The position numbers and the translations under genes are program-made. Shown here piece after piece: positions 36,218 to 49,599 of a stretch of DNA of 64,000 bases. Each line of letters starts with the position of its first letter. Position 1 is the stretch's first letter. The notes under the pieces were generated by a model. That model saw only the letters and a list, made by a program, of their open reading frames with translations, ran no database searches and was not told where the DNA came from. The DNA comes from Salipiger bermudensis (GTDB taxonomy: Bacteria > Pseudomonadota > Alphaproteobacteria > Rhodobacterales > Rhodobacteraceae), in the NCBI RefSeq assembly GCF_019801965.1, contig NZ_JAHVIA010000001.1, positions 735,966 through 799,965 of the forward strand, written 5' to 3'.

Positions 36218-36765
36218 TCCGCGCCCTGCCCCCTCTCGCGCTCGTCGCGCTGCTGGCCGCGCCCGCCGCGGCCGAGATCCAGCCCTATGCCGGGCAGGAC
36301 TCGCGCGACATCGCATCGCTGAGCGAGGACGACATCGCCGCGATCCTCGCGGGCGAAGGCTGGGGATTGGCAAAGCCCGCCGAGCTCAACGGCTACCCCG
36401 GCCCGGTCCACGTGCTGGAGCTGGCCGCGGAGCTGGAGCTGACAGACGAACAGACCGCCTCGGTGCAGGCGATCTTTGAAGACATGAAGCGTGCGGCGAT
36501 GAGCGCCGGCGCCGAATACGTCGCCAGCGAAGAGCATCTGACAAAGATGTTCCGCGCCGGCCACACCGAGCCCGATATGCTCGCCGCCCTGCTGCAAAGC
36601 TCGGCCGGGGCGCTATCGCGGCTGCGAGAGGTGCACCTTGCGGCGCATCTCGCGGTGACGCCGCTGCTGAGCGACGACCAGAAAGAGACTTACGCGCGTC
36701 TGCGCGGATATGGCGGCGGGACCGGGGGGCACGAAGGTGCCGGCCACGATCACCCGCAGCATTGA
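36214..36765 (+). CDS. Periplasmic Spy/CpxP-like (LTxxQ-type) protein
   Basis: 183 residues from the ATG at 36214. A signal peptide (LPPLALVALLAAPAAA, cleavage near residue 19) is followed by a helical domain with LTDEQTASVQAIFEDMK and the later LLSDDQKETYARLRG, two copies of the LTxxQ-type helix found in Spy/CpxP/zinc-resistance proteins. The C-terminus is His/Gly-rich (GGGTGGHEGAGHDHPQH), suggesting metal binding. ATG overlaps the upstream stop. The assignment to a family is by motif, not overall identity. Confidence 0.6.
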   Translation: MIRALPPLALVALLAAPAAAEIQPYAGQDSRDIASLSEDDIAAILAGEGWGLAKPAELNGYPGPVHVLELAAELELTDEQTASVQAIFEDMKRAAMSAGAEYVASEEHLTKMFRAGHTEPDMLAALLQSSAGALSRLREVHLAAHLAVTPLLSDDQKETYARLRGYGGGTGGHEGAGHDHPQH

Positions 36766-36781
36766 TCAAGGAGGCTTGACC

Positions 36782-41323
<4,542 letters not shown>

Positions 41324-41344
41324 GCCGATCCGCCACGGAAACAA

Positions 41345-41380
41345 AAAGCGCCCGGGGTTTCCCGGGCGCTTTCGTGTTTT
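41345..41380 (+). terminator. Rho-independent terminator of gltB
   Basis: A perfect 12-bp stem AAAGCGCCCGGG/CCCGGGCGCTTT with a GTTT loop is followed by CGTGTTTT, 21 bases after the gltB stop. The rest of 41381-41619 shows no gene. Confidence 0.9.
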
Positions 41381-41619
41381 CAAGGTGTTAACAAAATCGC
41401 TGCCCCGCAGCGGCCTCATTCTCCCCCCAGTCGTGTCGCAATGCCGTGGGATAACAGATCCTGTTCCGGGTCTTCCGGAGCACAGCGTGGTGTACGGGTA
41501 CGAGTGACAGGACCGACTTTGCCGCACAGAGGCGGTCTGGGTCCGGTACGTTCGGGCGTGCCGGGCCCTTTTTGCGAACGATACTTCCCCGAAAGGAATC
41601 TCGCGTGTAGACCAAGGGC

Positions 41620-42378
41620 ATGGCGCGAGCAGCAAAGACAAGCAAATCAAAGAAGACCGGCGAGTCAGCCCCGCGAAAGACGGCGGGGGTGGTCGACACG
41701 CTGCTGGCCCCGGTGCGCTGGCTGATGCGCAACGCGGTGCGGGCACTGATCCTCCTGATTCTTCTGGTCATCGGCCTTGTGGCGCTCTACCGCATCGTCG
41801 ATCCGCCGATCACCTACACCATGTGGTCCGAGGGCCGGCGGCTGGGCCAGCCGGTCGACCGCGAATGGGTCGATGCGGAACAGATCGCGCCGGTGATGCT
41901 GCGCTCGGTCGTGGCGGCGGAAGACGCCAATTTCTGCACCCACTGGGGTTTTGACATGCGCGCGATCCGCGATGCCATCGAGGAAGGTGGCAACCGCGGC
42001 GCCTCGACGATCTCGCAGCAGACCGTCAAGAACGTCTATCTCTGGCAGGGGCGAAGCTGGCCGCGCAAGGCGCTCGAGGCGATGATCACGCCGGTGGCCG
42101 AGGCGCTCTGGCCCAAGCGCCGCATCCTCGAGATCTATCTCAACGTGGCCGAGTTCGACGAGGGCGTGTTCGGCGTCGAGGCCGCGGCACAGACCTATTT
42201 CGGAGTCGGACCAGAGGCGCTCAGCGCCACGCAGGCGGCGCGGCTGGCGGCGATTCTGCCCGATCCCAAGGGCCGCTCGGCCTCGAACCCCTCGAGCTTC
42301 GTCCAACGCCGTGCGGCCCAGATCCGTGACGGCGCCGCCACCATCCTGCGGGACGGGCGCGACGATTGCTTCGAATAG
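41620..42378 (+). CDS. mtgA: Monofunctional biosynthetic peptidoglycan transglycosylase
   Basis: 252 residues. A basic, Lys-rich start is followed by one membrane helix (ALILLILLVIGLVALY, about 41-58). The GT51 domain has the catalytic Glu in VVAAEDANFCTHWGFD and GASTISQQTVKNVYLW. IEIYLNVAEF-type motif (RRILEIYLNVAEFDEGVFGVEAAAQTYF) closes it. It polymerises lipid II without a transpeptidase domain and complements the class A PBP at 27276. Confidence 0.95.
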   Translation: MARAAKTSKSKKTGESAPRKTAGVVDTLLAPVRWLMRNAVRALILLILLVIGLVALYRIVDPPITYTMWSEGRRLGQPVDREWVDAEQIAPVMLRSVVAAEDANFCTHWGFDMRAIRDAIEEGGNRGASTISQQTVKNVYLWQGRSWPRKALEAMITPVAEALWPKRRILEIYLNVAEFDEGVFGVEAAAQTYFGVGPEALSATQAARLAAILPDPKGRSASNPSSFVQRRAAQIRDGAATILRDGRDDCFE

Positions 42379-42868
42379 AAAGTCCGCCCGGAATTTGACC
42401 CACAGGCGGAAACATTTTAATTCCAGAATCAATCCAATATGTGATATGAATTTTTCAAGACACACCCCAAAGGCGTAAAAAGAAACCTGAGTTTCATTTG
42501 GAGAGTACTCCTCTCAAAGCCACAGCCCGGAACACCCCTCCTTCAAAAGGGAACCGGCGCCAGATGGGGATATCTGACGCCGGCCCTTGCTGAAACAAAA
42601 TACTATAAGCGCCACTCACTAACGCCATTAAAAGAACTTTTTACAAATATTGCCGATCCAGGGAACGCTACGACGGGAACTCGTTACCCCCCTCTCTCGA
42701 CGGGATCTAATCTTTCATACCCGCCAAGAAGTTGAAATTGGCGTGATTGCCTGCGTAGTTTTGCCTATGCACCGCGCCCACCTGCGCCATTGCCCGAAGC
42801 GCCCCTTTGTGGAAAAACTCGGGGGCGGGTAAGCCACCGGCCGGCCGGCAAAAAACTGGCACGGGGGT
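42379..42868. other. 490-base AT-rich non-coding region with two strong hairpins
   Basis: No credible gene. Base composition is clearly richer in A+T than its surroundings. Two inverted repeats stand out. TTTGGAGAG-tactc-CTCTCAAA (42497-42518, one bulge) is the first. A longer hairpin runs at 42547-42588, in which AAGGG, CCGGCG and CAGAT pair with ATCTG, CGCCGG and CCCTT around a GGGGAT loop, with one mismatch and a 2-base bulge. It could hold a small RNA or terminator and the promoter of the kinase gene. Function not shown. Confidence 0.4.
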
Positions 42869-45190
42869 ATGATGCGCGTTTCACTGGGAGCATTGCTGGC
42901 AATTGGTCTCGCCGGGCTTCAGTTCGTCGCCGTGCTCGCGGTGGTGTTCTCTTCCTACGTGACCTCCGAGCGCGCCCTTCTCGACCATGCCCGCGATCTG
43001 CTCAGCGATGTCGGCACCAATACCATTGAGCATTCGCGCGGTTTCCTCAGCCCGGCCCGCGGCGCCGCCGAGCTCTCCGCCCGGCTGGCACAGGACCGCG
43101 TCATCGCCAGCGACGTGCCCGAACTGCTCGAGCAGCTCTTGTTCCAGCAGCTCCAGCTCGCGCCGCAATTCGCCGGAGTCTACCACGGCAGCGAAGATGG
43201 CGATTTCGTCTATGTCATGCGCGCCGATAGCGGCCCCGGCCCCTTCCGCACCAAGATCATCCGCGTCGAGGGCGACCAGCGCACCACCGAGCTGATCTGG
43301 CGCGACGACGAGTTCCGCGTGATCGAACGCCAGCTCGACCCCGACGACCCCTACGACCCGCGCAAGCGCCCGTGGTATATCCGCGCCCGCCAGCAGCTCA
43401 CCACGATCTGGACCGATCCCTACATCTTCTTCTCCTCCCAGCAGCCCGGCATCACGCTGGCCTCTCCGGTGATGGACGGGCCCGACAGCGTGCGCGGCAT
43501 CGTGGGCGTCGACATCGAGATCAGCGACATCTCGGACTTTCTCGCCCGCCTGCGCATCGGCAGCACTGGCCGGGCGCTGATCATCCACCGCAACGGCGAC
43601 GTGCTGGCGCATCCCAACCAGTCGCTGCTGAAGACCAAGGATGCCGACGGCACGCTGCGCTTCGTCGATATCCGCCAGTTCGAGGATCCGATCGCCCGCG
43701 CCGCCTTCGCGCAGGTGATGGAAAACGGCGTCGCCGCCGTCGAGGAGGAGACGCTGTCGCAGTTCCGCTACGACGGCGAGACCTACGTTGCCGTGGTGAT
43801 GCCGCCGATCAGCGAGCACCTGCCCTGGACCATCGCCGCGTATGCGCTCGAGAGCGATTTCACAGAGGTCATCAAGGAAAACCGGCTGACCAATATCTGG
43901 ATCGCGGTGGTCGTCGCGGCGATCACCGGGCTCTGCGGGCTGGCGCTGGCGAATTTCATCTACAAGCCGGTGCGCGCCTTCGCCGTGCGTTCGGCGCTGA
44001 TCTCGCAGGGCGAGCTCGATCCCTCCGAGCCGCTGCCCAAGACCTACCAGGAGCTCGAGAACGCCAATGAAACGCTGATGCAGCAGATCGCCGCACGCCG
44101 CGAGACCGAGATGGAATACGGCAGCACCTTCGCGCTGTCATCGCGCGGCATGGCCCAGATCGACGCCCGCACCGGCCGCTTCCTTCGGGTCAACGAGCGC
44201 TTCTGCGAGATCACCGGCTACAGCGCCGAGGCGCTTCAGGGCATGGCGATCTCCGACCTGATCCACCCCGACGATCCCCCCTTCCGCCTGTTCGACGGCG
44301 ACGACCGCGATCCGCCGCGCGAGATCAACCAAGAACTGCGCTGCGTGCGCCGCGGCGGTGTCGCGATCTGGACCGCGGTCAACGCCATCCTGATCTTCAA
44401 CCAGCAGGGCCGGGCGCTGCATTTCGTGCTGACGATGGATGACATCACCCAGGCCAAGCACACCGAGGAGCAGATCGCCGAGCTCAGCAAGGACCTGTCG
44501 AACCTCTCGCGTGACAATACCATGGGGCAGGTCGCCGCCGGGCTGGCGCACGAGCTCAACCAGCCGCTCACCGCTATCGCGCAGAATGCCGACAGCGCGC
44601 TCTATGCCGTCGACCAGATGAGCGCCGCCGATCCGGAGCTGCGCGCGACGCTTGAGGAGATCGCCGAGCAGTCGGTGCGCGCTGGAGAGATCATCCGCGC
44701 CCTGCGCGCCTTCATCCGCCGCGACGAGGGCATCCGCACCGATTTCGATCTCGCCGAGCTGGTGGCCCAGACCCAGCGGCTGGTGATCGCCGAGGCCCGC
44801 GCCGCCGGGGCGACGATCTGCACCGAGCTCGAAGACCTGCCGCCGGTAAACGCCAACCGTCTTCAGATCGCGCAGGTTCTGGTCAACCTGCTGCGCAACG
44901 CCATCGAGGCCGTGGCCGAGAACAACGGCGACGAGCGCCGGGTGACGATCCGCGCCCACAAGCTGGGCAAGCAGGTGCTGGTCACCGTCGCCGATACCGG
45001 CCCCGGCGTGTCGCCCGACATCAACCTGTTCACCGAATTCGAGACCACGAAGCCCAGCGGCATGGGGCTCGGCCTATCGATCTGCCACTCCATCGTGCAG
45101 GCCAATGATGGCCGCCTCTGGCACGAGCGCTGCGACCCGCGCGGCGCCTGTTTCCGCTTTACGGTGAATGCCGCGAATTCCGAAATCTGA
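42869..45190 (+). CDS. Cache-PAS hybrid membrane sensor histidine kinase
   Basis: 773 residues. Membrane helices at about 8-28 and 343-363 bracket a periplasmic double-Cache sensor (DPYDPRKRPWYIRARQ, GIVGVDIEISDISDFLARLRIGSTGRALI). A PAS domain at about 417-530 (GMAQIDARTGRFLRVNERFCEITGYSAEAL) precedes the HisKA helix with phosphoacceptor His561 in AAGLAHELNQPL, then HATPase motifs VADTGPGVSPD and GMGLGLSICHSIV. Either of two adjacent ATGs (42869, 42872) may be used. The FixJ-type regulator follows after 164 bases and is the likely partner. Ligand unknown; Cache domains usually bind small carboxylates or amines. Confidence 0.92.
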   Translation: MMRVSLGALLAIGLAGLQFVAVLAVVFSSYVTSERALLDHARDLLSDVGTNTIEHSRGFLSPARGAAELSARLAQDRVIASDVPELLEQLLFQQLQLAPQFAGVYHGSEDGDFVYVMRADSGPGPFRTKIIRVEGDQRTTELIWRDDEFRVIERQLDPDDPYDPRKRPWYIRARQQLTTIWTDPYIFFSSQQPGITLASPVMDGPDSVRGIVGVDIEISDISDFLARLRIGSTGRALIIHRNGDVLAHPNQSLLKTKDADGTLRFVDIRQFEDPIARAAFAQVMENGVAAVEEETLSQFRYDGETYVAVVMPPISEHLPWTIAAYALESDFTEVIKENRLTNIWIAVVVAAITGLCGLALANFIYKPVRAFAVRSALISQGELDPSEPLPKTYQELENANETLMQQIAARRETEMEYGSTFALSSRGMAQIDARTGRFLRVNERFCEITGYSAEALQGMAISDLIHPDDPPFRLFDGDDRDPPREINQELRCVRRGGVAIWTAVNAILIFNQQGRALHFVLTMDDITQAKHTEEQIAELSKDLSNLSRDNTMGQVAAGLAHELNQPLTAIAQNADSALYAVDQMSAADPELRATLEEIAEQSVRAGEIIRALRAFIRRDEGIRTDFDLAELVAQTQRLVIAEARAAGATICTELEDLPPVNANRLQIAQVLVNLLRNAIEAVAENNGDERRVTIRAHKLGKQVLVTVADTGPGVSPDINLFTEFETTKPSGMGLGLSICHSIVQANDGRLWHERCDPRGACFRFTVNAANSEI

Positions 45191-45354
45191 AATCCGGGAT
45201 TCGCGAAAAGGGCGATCGTGTCGAGCAGGATGCAGCGTCCTCCCGCCGCTCTCGTAGCAGTTGCAGACTCCCAAAAAACCTGACATGCCACGGTGAAACT
45301 TCGCGAAAAGTATTTTACGCTTGCGATGTTTTTTAATTCAGGTGTCGATTTTCG

Positions 45355-45993
45355 ATGAGTGACAGCAATCACATGATCTTCATCGTCGATGATGATCAGG
45401 ACATTCGGACGTCCTTGACCCGCGCGCTCACGCAGCGCGGCTTCGAGGTCGAGGCGTTTGCCTCAGGGCGCGAGTTCCTCGCCGCCTATGATGGTGAGCA
45501 GGCCGCATGTCTGGTGCTGGATCACGGCATGCCCGGAATGAGCGGGCTCGAGCTCCAGGCGCTGCTCAACGGTCAGGGCAGCCCGCTGGCAGTGGTGTTC
45601 ATCACCGGCCATGGCGGGGTGCCGGAATCGGTGCAGGCGATGAAGGCCGGTGCCGTCGATTTCCTCGAGAAGCCGTTTCGCCAGTCGGTGCTGATCGAGC
45701 GCATCGAGACCGCGCTCGAGATCGCCGGTGCCAAGCGCGACGCGCTCGAGACCCGCCGCGCGCTTCAGGCCAGGTTCAACCGGCTGACCGCGCGCGAGGA
45801 AGAGATCGTCAAGCGCATGCTCGCCAACCCGGCCGAGGTGTCGAGCAAGGAGATCGCCAACTCGCTGGGCATCAGCCCGCGCACCGTCGATCACCACCGC
45901 GCCCGCATCCTCGAGAAGCTCGAGATCCGTTCGCTGGTCGAGCTGGTCGATCTGGTCAGCAAGCTGCGCGGCGAAAGCCCCGCCAGCCTCTAG
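45355..45993 (+). CDS. FixJ/NarL-type response regulator
   Basis: 212 residues. Receiver domain: acidic pocket VDDDQD, phosphoacceptor Asp56 in LVLDHGMPGMSG, Lys in FLEKPF. The C-terminal LuxR helix-turn-helix is LTAREEEIVKRMLANPAEVSSKEIANSLGISPRTVDHHRARILEKL. It should be phosphorylated by the upstream kinase. The two genes are separated by an AT-rich gap carrying two copies of TTCGCGAAAAG 100 bases apart. Convergent with the end of the microcompartment operon, 15 bases away. Confidence 0.93.
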   Translation: MSDSNHMIFIVDDDQDIRTSLTRALTQRGFEVEAFASGREFLAAYDGEQAACLVLDHGMPGMSGLELQALLNGQGSPLAVVFITGHGGVPESVQAMKAGAVDFLEKPFRQSVLIERIETALEIAGAKRDALETRRALQARFNRLTAREEEIVKRMLANPAEVSSKEIANSLGISPRTVDHHRARILEKLEIRSLVELVDLVSKLRGESPASL

Positions 45994-46008
45994 CCCGCCG
46001 CGCCCCGG

Positions 46009-47055
46009 TCAGGCCACCCGCTCGCGCATCGCCTGCCGACGATATTCCGACGGCGACAGCCCGACCTCCTTCTTGAACGCCTTGCAGAAATAGTTCGCGT
46101 CGCTGAACGACAGGTCGAGCGAGACATTGCCCACCGGCAGATCGCTGTCGCGCAGCAGCACCTTGGCGCGCTCGATGCGCTGCGCCTTCACGTAGGCGAT
46201 GAAGGTGGTGTCCATCTCCTTGCGGAACAGCCGGCTAAGGTAGCACGGGCTGATCCGGGCAAACTCCGCCGCGTCCTCGAGGGTGACGCCCTTGTGCAGG
46301 TTTCGCTCGATATAGTTCAGCACCTCGGCGATGCGGTCGGCGGCATGGGCGCCCCCGGGATCGGTCACCTCGAACAGGACGTCGGCGATCTGGAACACCA
46401 GCTCCTGAACTTGGAAATGGCTGTGCAGGTCGAGATTGCGCTGATCGAGCTCGGCGATCCTGCGCTCGAGCGCCCTGGGCAGATCGAGCCCGCGGGTGCG
46501 GATCATCGCCGCCAGCTCCGACAGCAGCTCGCGCACCTCGCGGCGCAGCACCACGCCCTCGCGGGCATAGATGCTCTCGACCTTCTGGCGCAGCAGGGCG
46601 AGACACTCGCGGTAATCGTTGGCCTCGATCAGCTCGCCGACCCGGTCCGCCACCGGAGCCCGTGCCGCCGCACTGGCCCTTTCTGGAAGGCTGCCGAGAC
46701 AGCCGCGCACCGCTTGCAGCAGATCCTCGGTGCGGATCGGCTTGAGCAGGAACTCGTCGGCCTTGAGGTGGATCGCCTCCTTCATGATGTCGAAGTGATC
46801 GTAGGCGGTCAGGATGATGATCTTGGTCGCCAACCCGCGATCGCGCACCATCTGCATCAGCTCGATGCCGTTGGGGCGCGGGATGCGGATGTCGAGCAGC
46901 ATCAGGTCGATCTGGCGGGTGTCGAGCAGCGCCACTGCCTCGTTGCCATTGCGCGCCTCGCCGATGACCTGCGCCCCCTCCAGCCTGCTGTCGAGGATCC
47001 TGCGCAGCGCCCGCCGCTCCAGCTCCTCGTCCTCTACGATGACGATGTTGAACAT
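46009..47055 (-). CDS. YesN-type response regulator with AraC DNA-binding domain
   Basis: 348 residues from MFNIVIVEDEE. Receiver domain has Asp55 in LMLLDIRIPRPNG and Lys in EFLLKPIRTEDL. A helical linker (about 125-240) leads to the AraC domain (250-343) with two helix-turn-helices: GVTLEDAAEFARISPCYLSRLFRKEM and SLDLSFSDANYFCKAFKKEVGLSPSEYR. It forms a two-component pair with the PocR kinase upstream (44-base gap) and is the last gene of the microcompartment operon. Its expected target is the locus itself; a phased direct repeat at 62204-62235 fits AraC-type binding. Confidence 0.92.
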   Translation of the reverse strand: MFNIVIVEDEELERRALRRILDSRLEGAQVIGEARNGNEAVALLDTRQIDLMLLDIRIPRPNGIELMQMVRDRGLATKIIILTAYDHFDIMKEAIHLKADEFLLKPIRTEDLLQAVRGCLGSLPERASAAARAPVADRVGELIEANDYRECLALLRQKVESIYAREGVVLRREVRELLSELAAMIRTRGLDLPRALERRIAELDQRNLDLHSHFQVQELVFQIADVLFEVTDPGGAHAADRIAEVLNYIERNLHKGVTLEDAAEFARISPCYLSRLFRKEMDTTFIAYVKAQRIERAKVLLRDSDLPVGNVSLDLSFSDANYFCKAFKKEVGLSPSEYRRQAMRERVA

Positions 47056-47099
47056 GGGTTTGCTCTCTTTCCTGCTGCGCCTTGGTCGGGGCGCCGCGA

Positions 47100-48338
47100 T
47101 CACAGCGGCAGCGGAATCGCCGCGGGATCGAAATCCACCGGAATGCGCAGCCGCACCAGCGTGCCGCGCCCGTCCTCGTGCGGGCTGACGATCTCCAGCC
47201 CGTGATCCTCTCCGAAGTAATGCCGCATCCGGCTGTCGACATTGCTGATGCCGATGCTCTTGCGCTCGTCGCCCCCCGCGTTGCCCGCCAGCGCCGCGGC
47301 CTTGCGCTCGGGCGAGATGCCCTCGCCGTTGTCGATGATGTCGACCAGCACGTCATCGCCCTCGCGCCGGGTCTCGATGCGGATCACCCCGCCGCTCTCG
47401 CGCGGCTCGATGGCGTAGTTGATGCAGTTCTCGACGATCGGCTGCAGCACCATGAACGGGCACAGCACCGCGCCCGTCCCCTCGCCCGCCACGATCTCGA
47501 AATCGAAGCGGTCGCCCAGCCGCAGGGCCAGCAGGTAGAGGTAGTTCTCGACATGCTCGATCTCGCTCGAGAGCGGCACCAGCGGCGCGCCGCTCTTGCG
47601 CAGGATATAGCGCATCATGTCGGCAAAGGCCTGCACCGTGGTTTCGGTCTCTTCCGCGCCCTCGATCAGCGCCAGCCGCCCGATGGTGTTGAGCACGTTG
47701 AACAGGAAATGCGGGTTCACCTGATAGGACAGCGCCCGCAGCTCGGCCTCGCGCAGCGATCCTTCGAGCTCGGCCCGGCGCTTGGATTCCTCCATCAGCC
47801 GCAGCTTGTTACGGTAAAGCTCTTCCGAGACGCTGTTACGGTAGCTTTCCTCGACGATGTAGGAGGAGATGTAATAGAGCGAATAGGCCGCGGCGCGCAG
47901 CTTGTCGTAGGAGATGGTGCCGATCTCGCGGAACATCCGCAGCAGCTCGTCATCGCGGCGCCAGGCCTCCTCGGTCGGGAAGAGCTCCGACAGGTCCATG
48001 AATTTCGGCGCCGAGCCATCCTCCACGAGGTTCATCTGGCCGCAGATCACCGCGCCGAGATACTCGCCGCAGATGGTGATCGGGGCGGCGAAATCCACCA
48101 GCCCGCAATGGCATTTGTAGATGCAGGGCTCGCCGTTCGACAGGGCGGTGCGGCCACCGACAGAGTCGCAGTGGCAGCAGCGCTCCCGCCAGCCGGGGCG
48201 GCTCCGGATCGCGGCACAGAACGAGGTAAACCCACTTGGCTCGGTTACAGGTTCCCCGTCCGGTCCCACGATGACCATCGCCGCCCCGACCGCCGCGCTG
48301 AAATTGTCCTGGATCTTCTGCAGCGTCGCGACGCTCAT
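47100..48338 (-). CDS. PocR-domain sensor histidine kinase (LytS/YesM-type)
   Basis: 412 residues. The start at 48338 is fixed by a TGATG overlap with the metK stop. The N-terminal PocR domain (about 5-165) has the cysteine-rich signature with Cys41, 54, 55, 57, 72, 76 and 78 (RCCHCDSVGG, CIYKCHCGLVDFAAPI) and GEYLGAVICGQ. PocR domains are thought to sense small diols. A coiled coil (170-200) leads to His210 in SYQVNPHFLFNVLNTIG and the ATPase motifs IVENCINYAI and DNGEGIS. There are no membrane helices, so it senses a cytosolic ligand, probably the diol substrate of the locus. Confidence 0.92.
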   Translation of the reverse strand: MSVATLQKIQDNFSAAVGAAMVIVGPDGEPVTEPSGFTSFCAAIRSRPGWRERCCHCDSVGGRTALSNGEPCIYKCHCGLVDFAAPITICGEYLGAVICGQMNLVEDGSAPKFMDLSELFPTEEAWRRDDELLRMFREIGTISYDKLRAAAYSLYYISSYIVEESYRNSVSEELYRNKLRLMEESKRRAELEGSLREAELRALSYQVNPHFLFNVLNTIGRLALIEGAEETETTVQAFADMMRYILRKSGAPLVPLSSEIEHVENYLYLLALRLGDRFDFEIVAGEGTGAVLCPFMVLQPIVENCINYAIEPRESGGVIRIETRREGDDVLVDIIDNGEGISPERKAAALAGNAGGDERKSIGISNVDSRMRHYFGEDHGLEIVSPHEDGRGTLVRLRIPVDFDPAAIPLPL

Positions 48339-49588
48339 CAGATCTGCCAGACGCTTTCGGCGGGAGCCGTCGGTCGAACATCCCGGCCGTTGCACCGGGA
48401 GAGCGACTTGCGACAGATCGAAGTCCCATTGCGCGCCGCCGCCCGTTCCAGGGCGCTGCGCAATGCCGATGTCCGATCCGTCCATTCCCATCGGAACCCC
48501 TCATTCTCACGGCCGAAATGGCCGTAGCTTGCGGTTCTGCGGAAATTGGGTCGGCGCAGGTCGAGGGTTTCGATCATGCCGGAGACCGACAGAGGAAACA
48601 CCTCCCGGATGACCTGCGCGAGTGTGTCGACGTCGATTCCGCACTCTGGGTGTATCTTTACATCGATCATTTCGGGCAAAAACTGACCTATCGCAAATGC
48701 GAGTGACACTTCACAGCTTCGTGCAAGCCCCGCGGCGACAACGGTCTTGGCGATGTAGCGCGCCATGTAGGCGGCGGTGCGGTCGACCTTGGTGGCATCC
48801 TTGCCCGAGAAGGCGCCGCCGCCGTGGCGGCCGATGCCGCCATAGGTGTCGACCATGATCTTGCGCCCGGTCACGCCGGTATCCGCCCCCGGCCCGCCGC
48901 GCACGAAGCGGCCCGTGGGATTGATCAGCACCCGCGTGTCATGGCGCAGCCAAGGCCCCATCACCGGCACGATGACCTCGGCCAATAGCCCGCGCACCAT
49001 CTCCTCGCGCGGGACCGCCTCGGCGTGCTGGGTCGAGAGCACGAGGCTGGTGAGCTCGCAGGGCTGGCCGTCGGCGTCGTTGCGGAACGTGACCTGCGCC
49101 TTTCCGTCGGGCCGCAGCCACGGCAGCCGGCCCTCGTGGCGCGCCGCTGCCAGCGTCTCGGTCAGGCGGTGGGCATAGTGGATCGCCGCCGGCATCAGCG
49201 AGACGGTCTCGTCGCAGGCATAGCCGTAGAACACGCCCTGATCGCCGGCGCCCAGCGCGGTGCTGCGCGACACGCCCTGCGCGATGTCGGGGGACTGCTC
49301 GTGCAGGTCGGTCAGGATGAAACAGCCCTCGGCGTCGAAGCCCAGCGCCGGGTCGTCATAGCCGATCTCGCGCAGCACGCCGCGCACCAGCGGCGCGATC
49401 TCCACATGCGCCTGCGCCGTGACCTCGCCGGCGATGTGAACCGTGTTGCCCGATACCATCGTCTCGACCGCCACCCGCGCAAGCGGATCGCGGGCGAGAT
49501 AGGCGTCGAGGATGGCATCGGAGATCTGGTCGCAGACCTTGTCCGGGTGGCCCTCGGTCACCGACTCGGATGTGGTGTAGGTGCTCAT
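48338..49588 (-). CDS. metK: S-adenosylmethionine synthetase carried in the microcompartment operon
   Basis: 416 residues. MetK landmarks: TTSESVTEGHPDKVCDQISDAILDAYL, GAGDQGVFYGYA, GGAFSGKDATKVDRTAAYMARYIAKTVVAAGL and TASYGHFGRENEGF. It makes SAM from methionine and ATP. It lies 11 bases after the radical-SAM activase gene, so its likely job is SAM supply for glycyl-radical generation. It reads like the general bacterial MetK type rather than the usual alphaproteobacterial housekeeping type. The C-terminus extends some 35 residues past the normal end (after EWTDRTSALRSAL). The TGA overlaps the kinase ATG as TGATG. GGGGAGG precedes the start. Confidence 0.93.
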   Translation of the reverse strand: MSTYTTSESVTEGHPDKVCDQISDAILDAYLARDPLARVAVETMVSGNTVHIAGEVTAQAHVEIAPLVRGVLREIGYDDPALGFDAEGCFILTDLHEQSPDIAQGVSRSTALGAGDQGVFYGYACDETVSLMPAAIHYAHRLTETLAAARHEGRLPWLRPDGKAQVTFRNDADGQPCELTSLVLSTQHAEAVPREEMVRGLLAEVIVPVMGPWLRHDTRVLINPTGRFVRGGPGADTGVTGRKIMVDTYGGIGRHGGGAFSGKDATKVDRTAAYMARYIAKTVVAAGLARSCEVSLAFAIGQFLPEMIDVKIHPECGIDVDTLAQVIREVFPLSVSGMIETLDLRRPNFRRTASYGHFGRENEGFRWEWTDRTSALRSALERAAARNGTSICRKSLSRCNGRDVRPTAPAESVWQI

Positions 49589-49599
49589 CTCGGCCTCCC

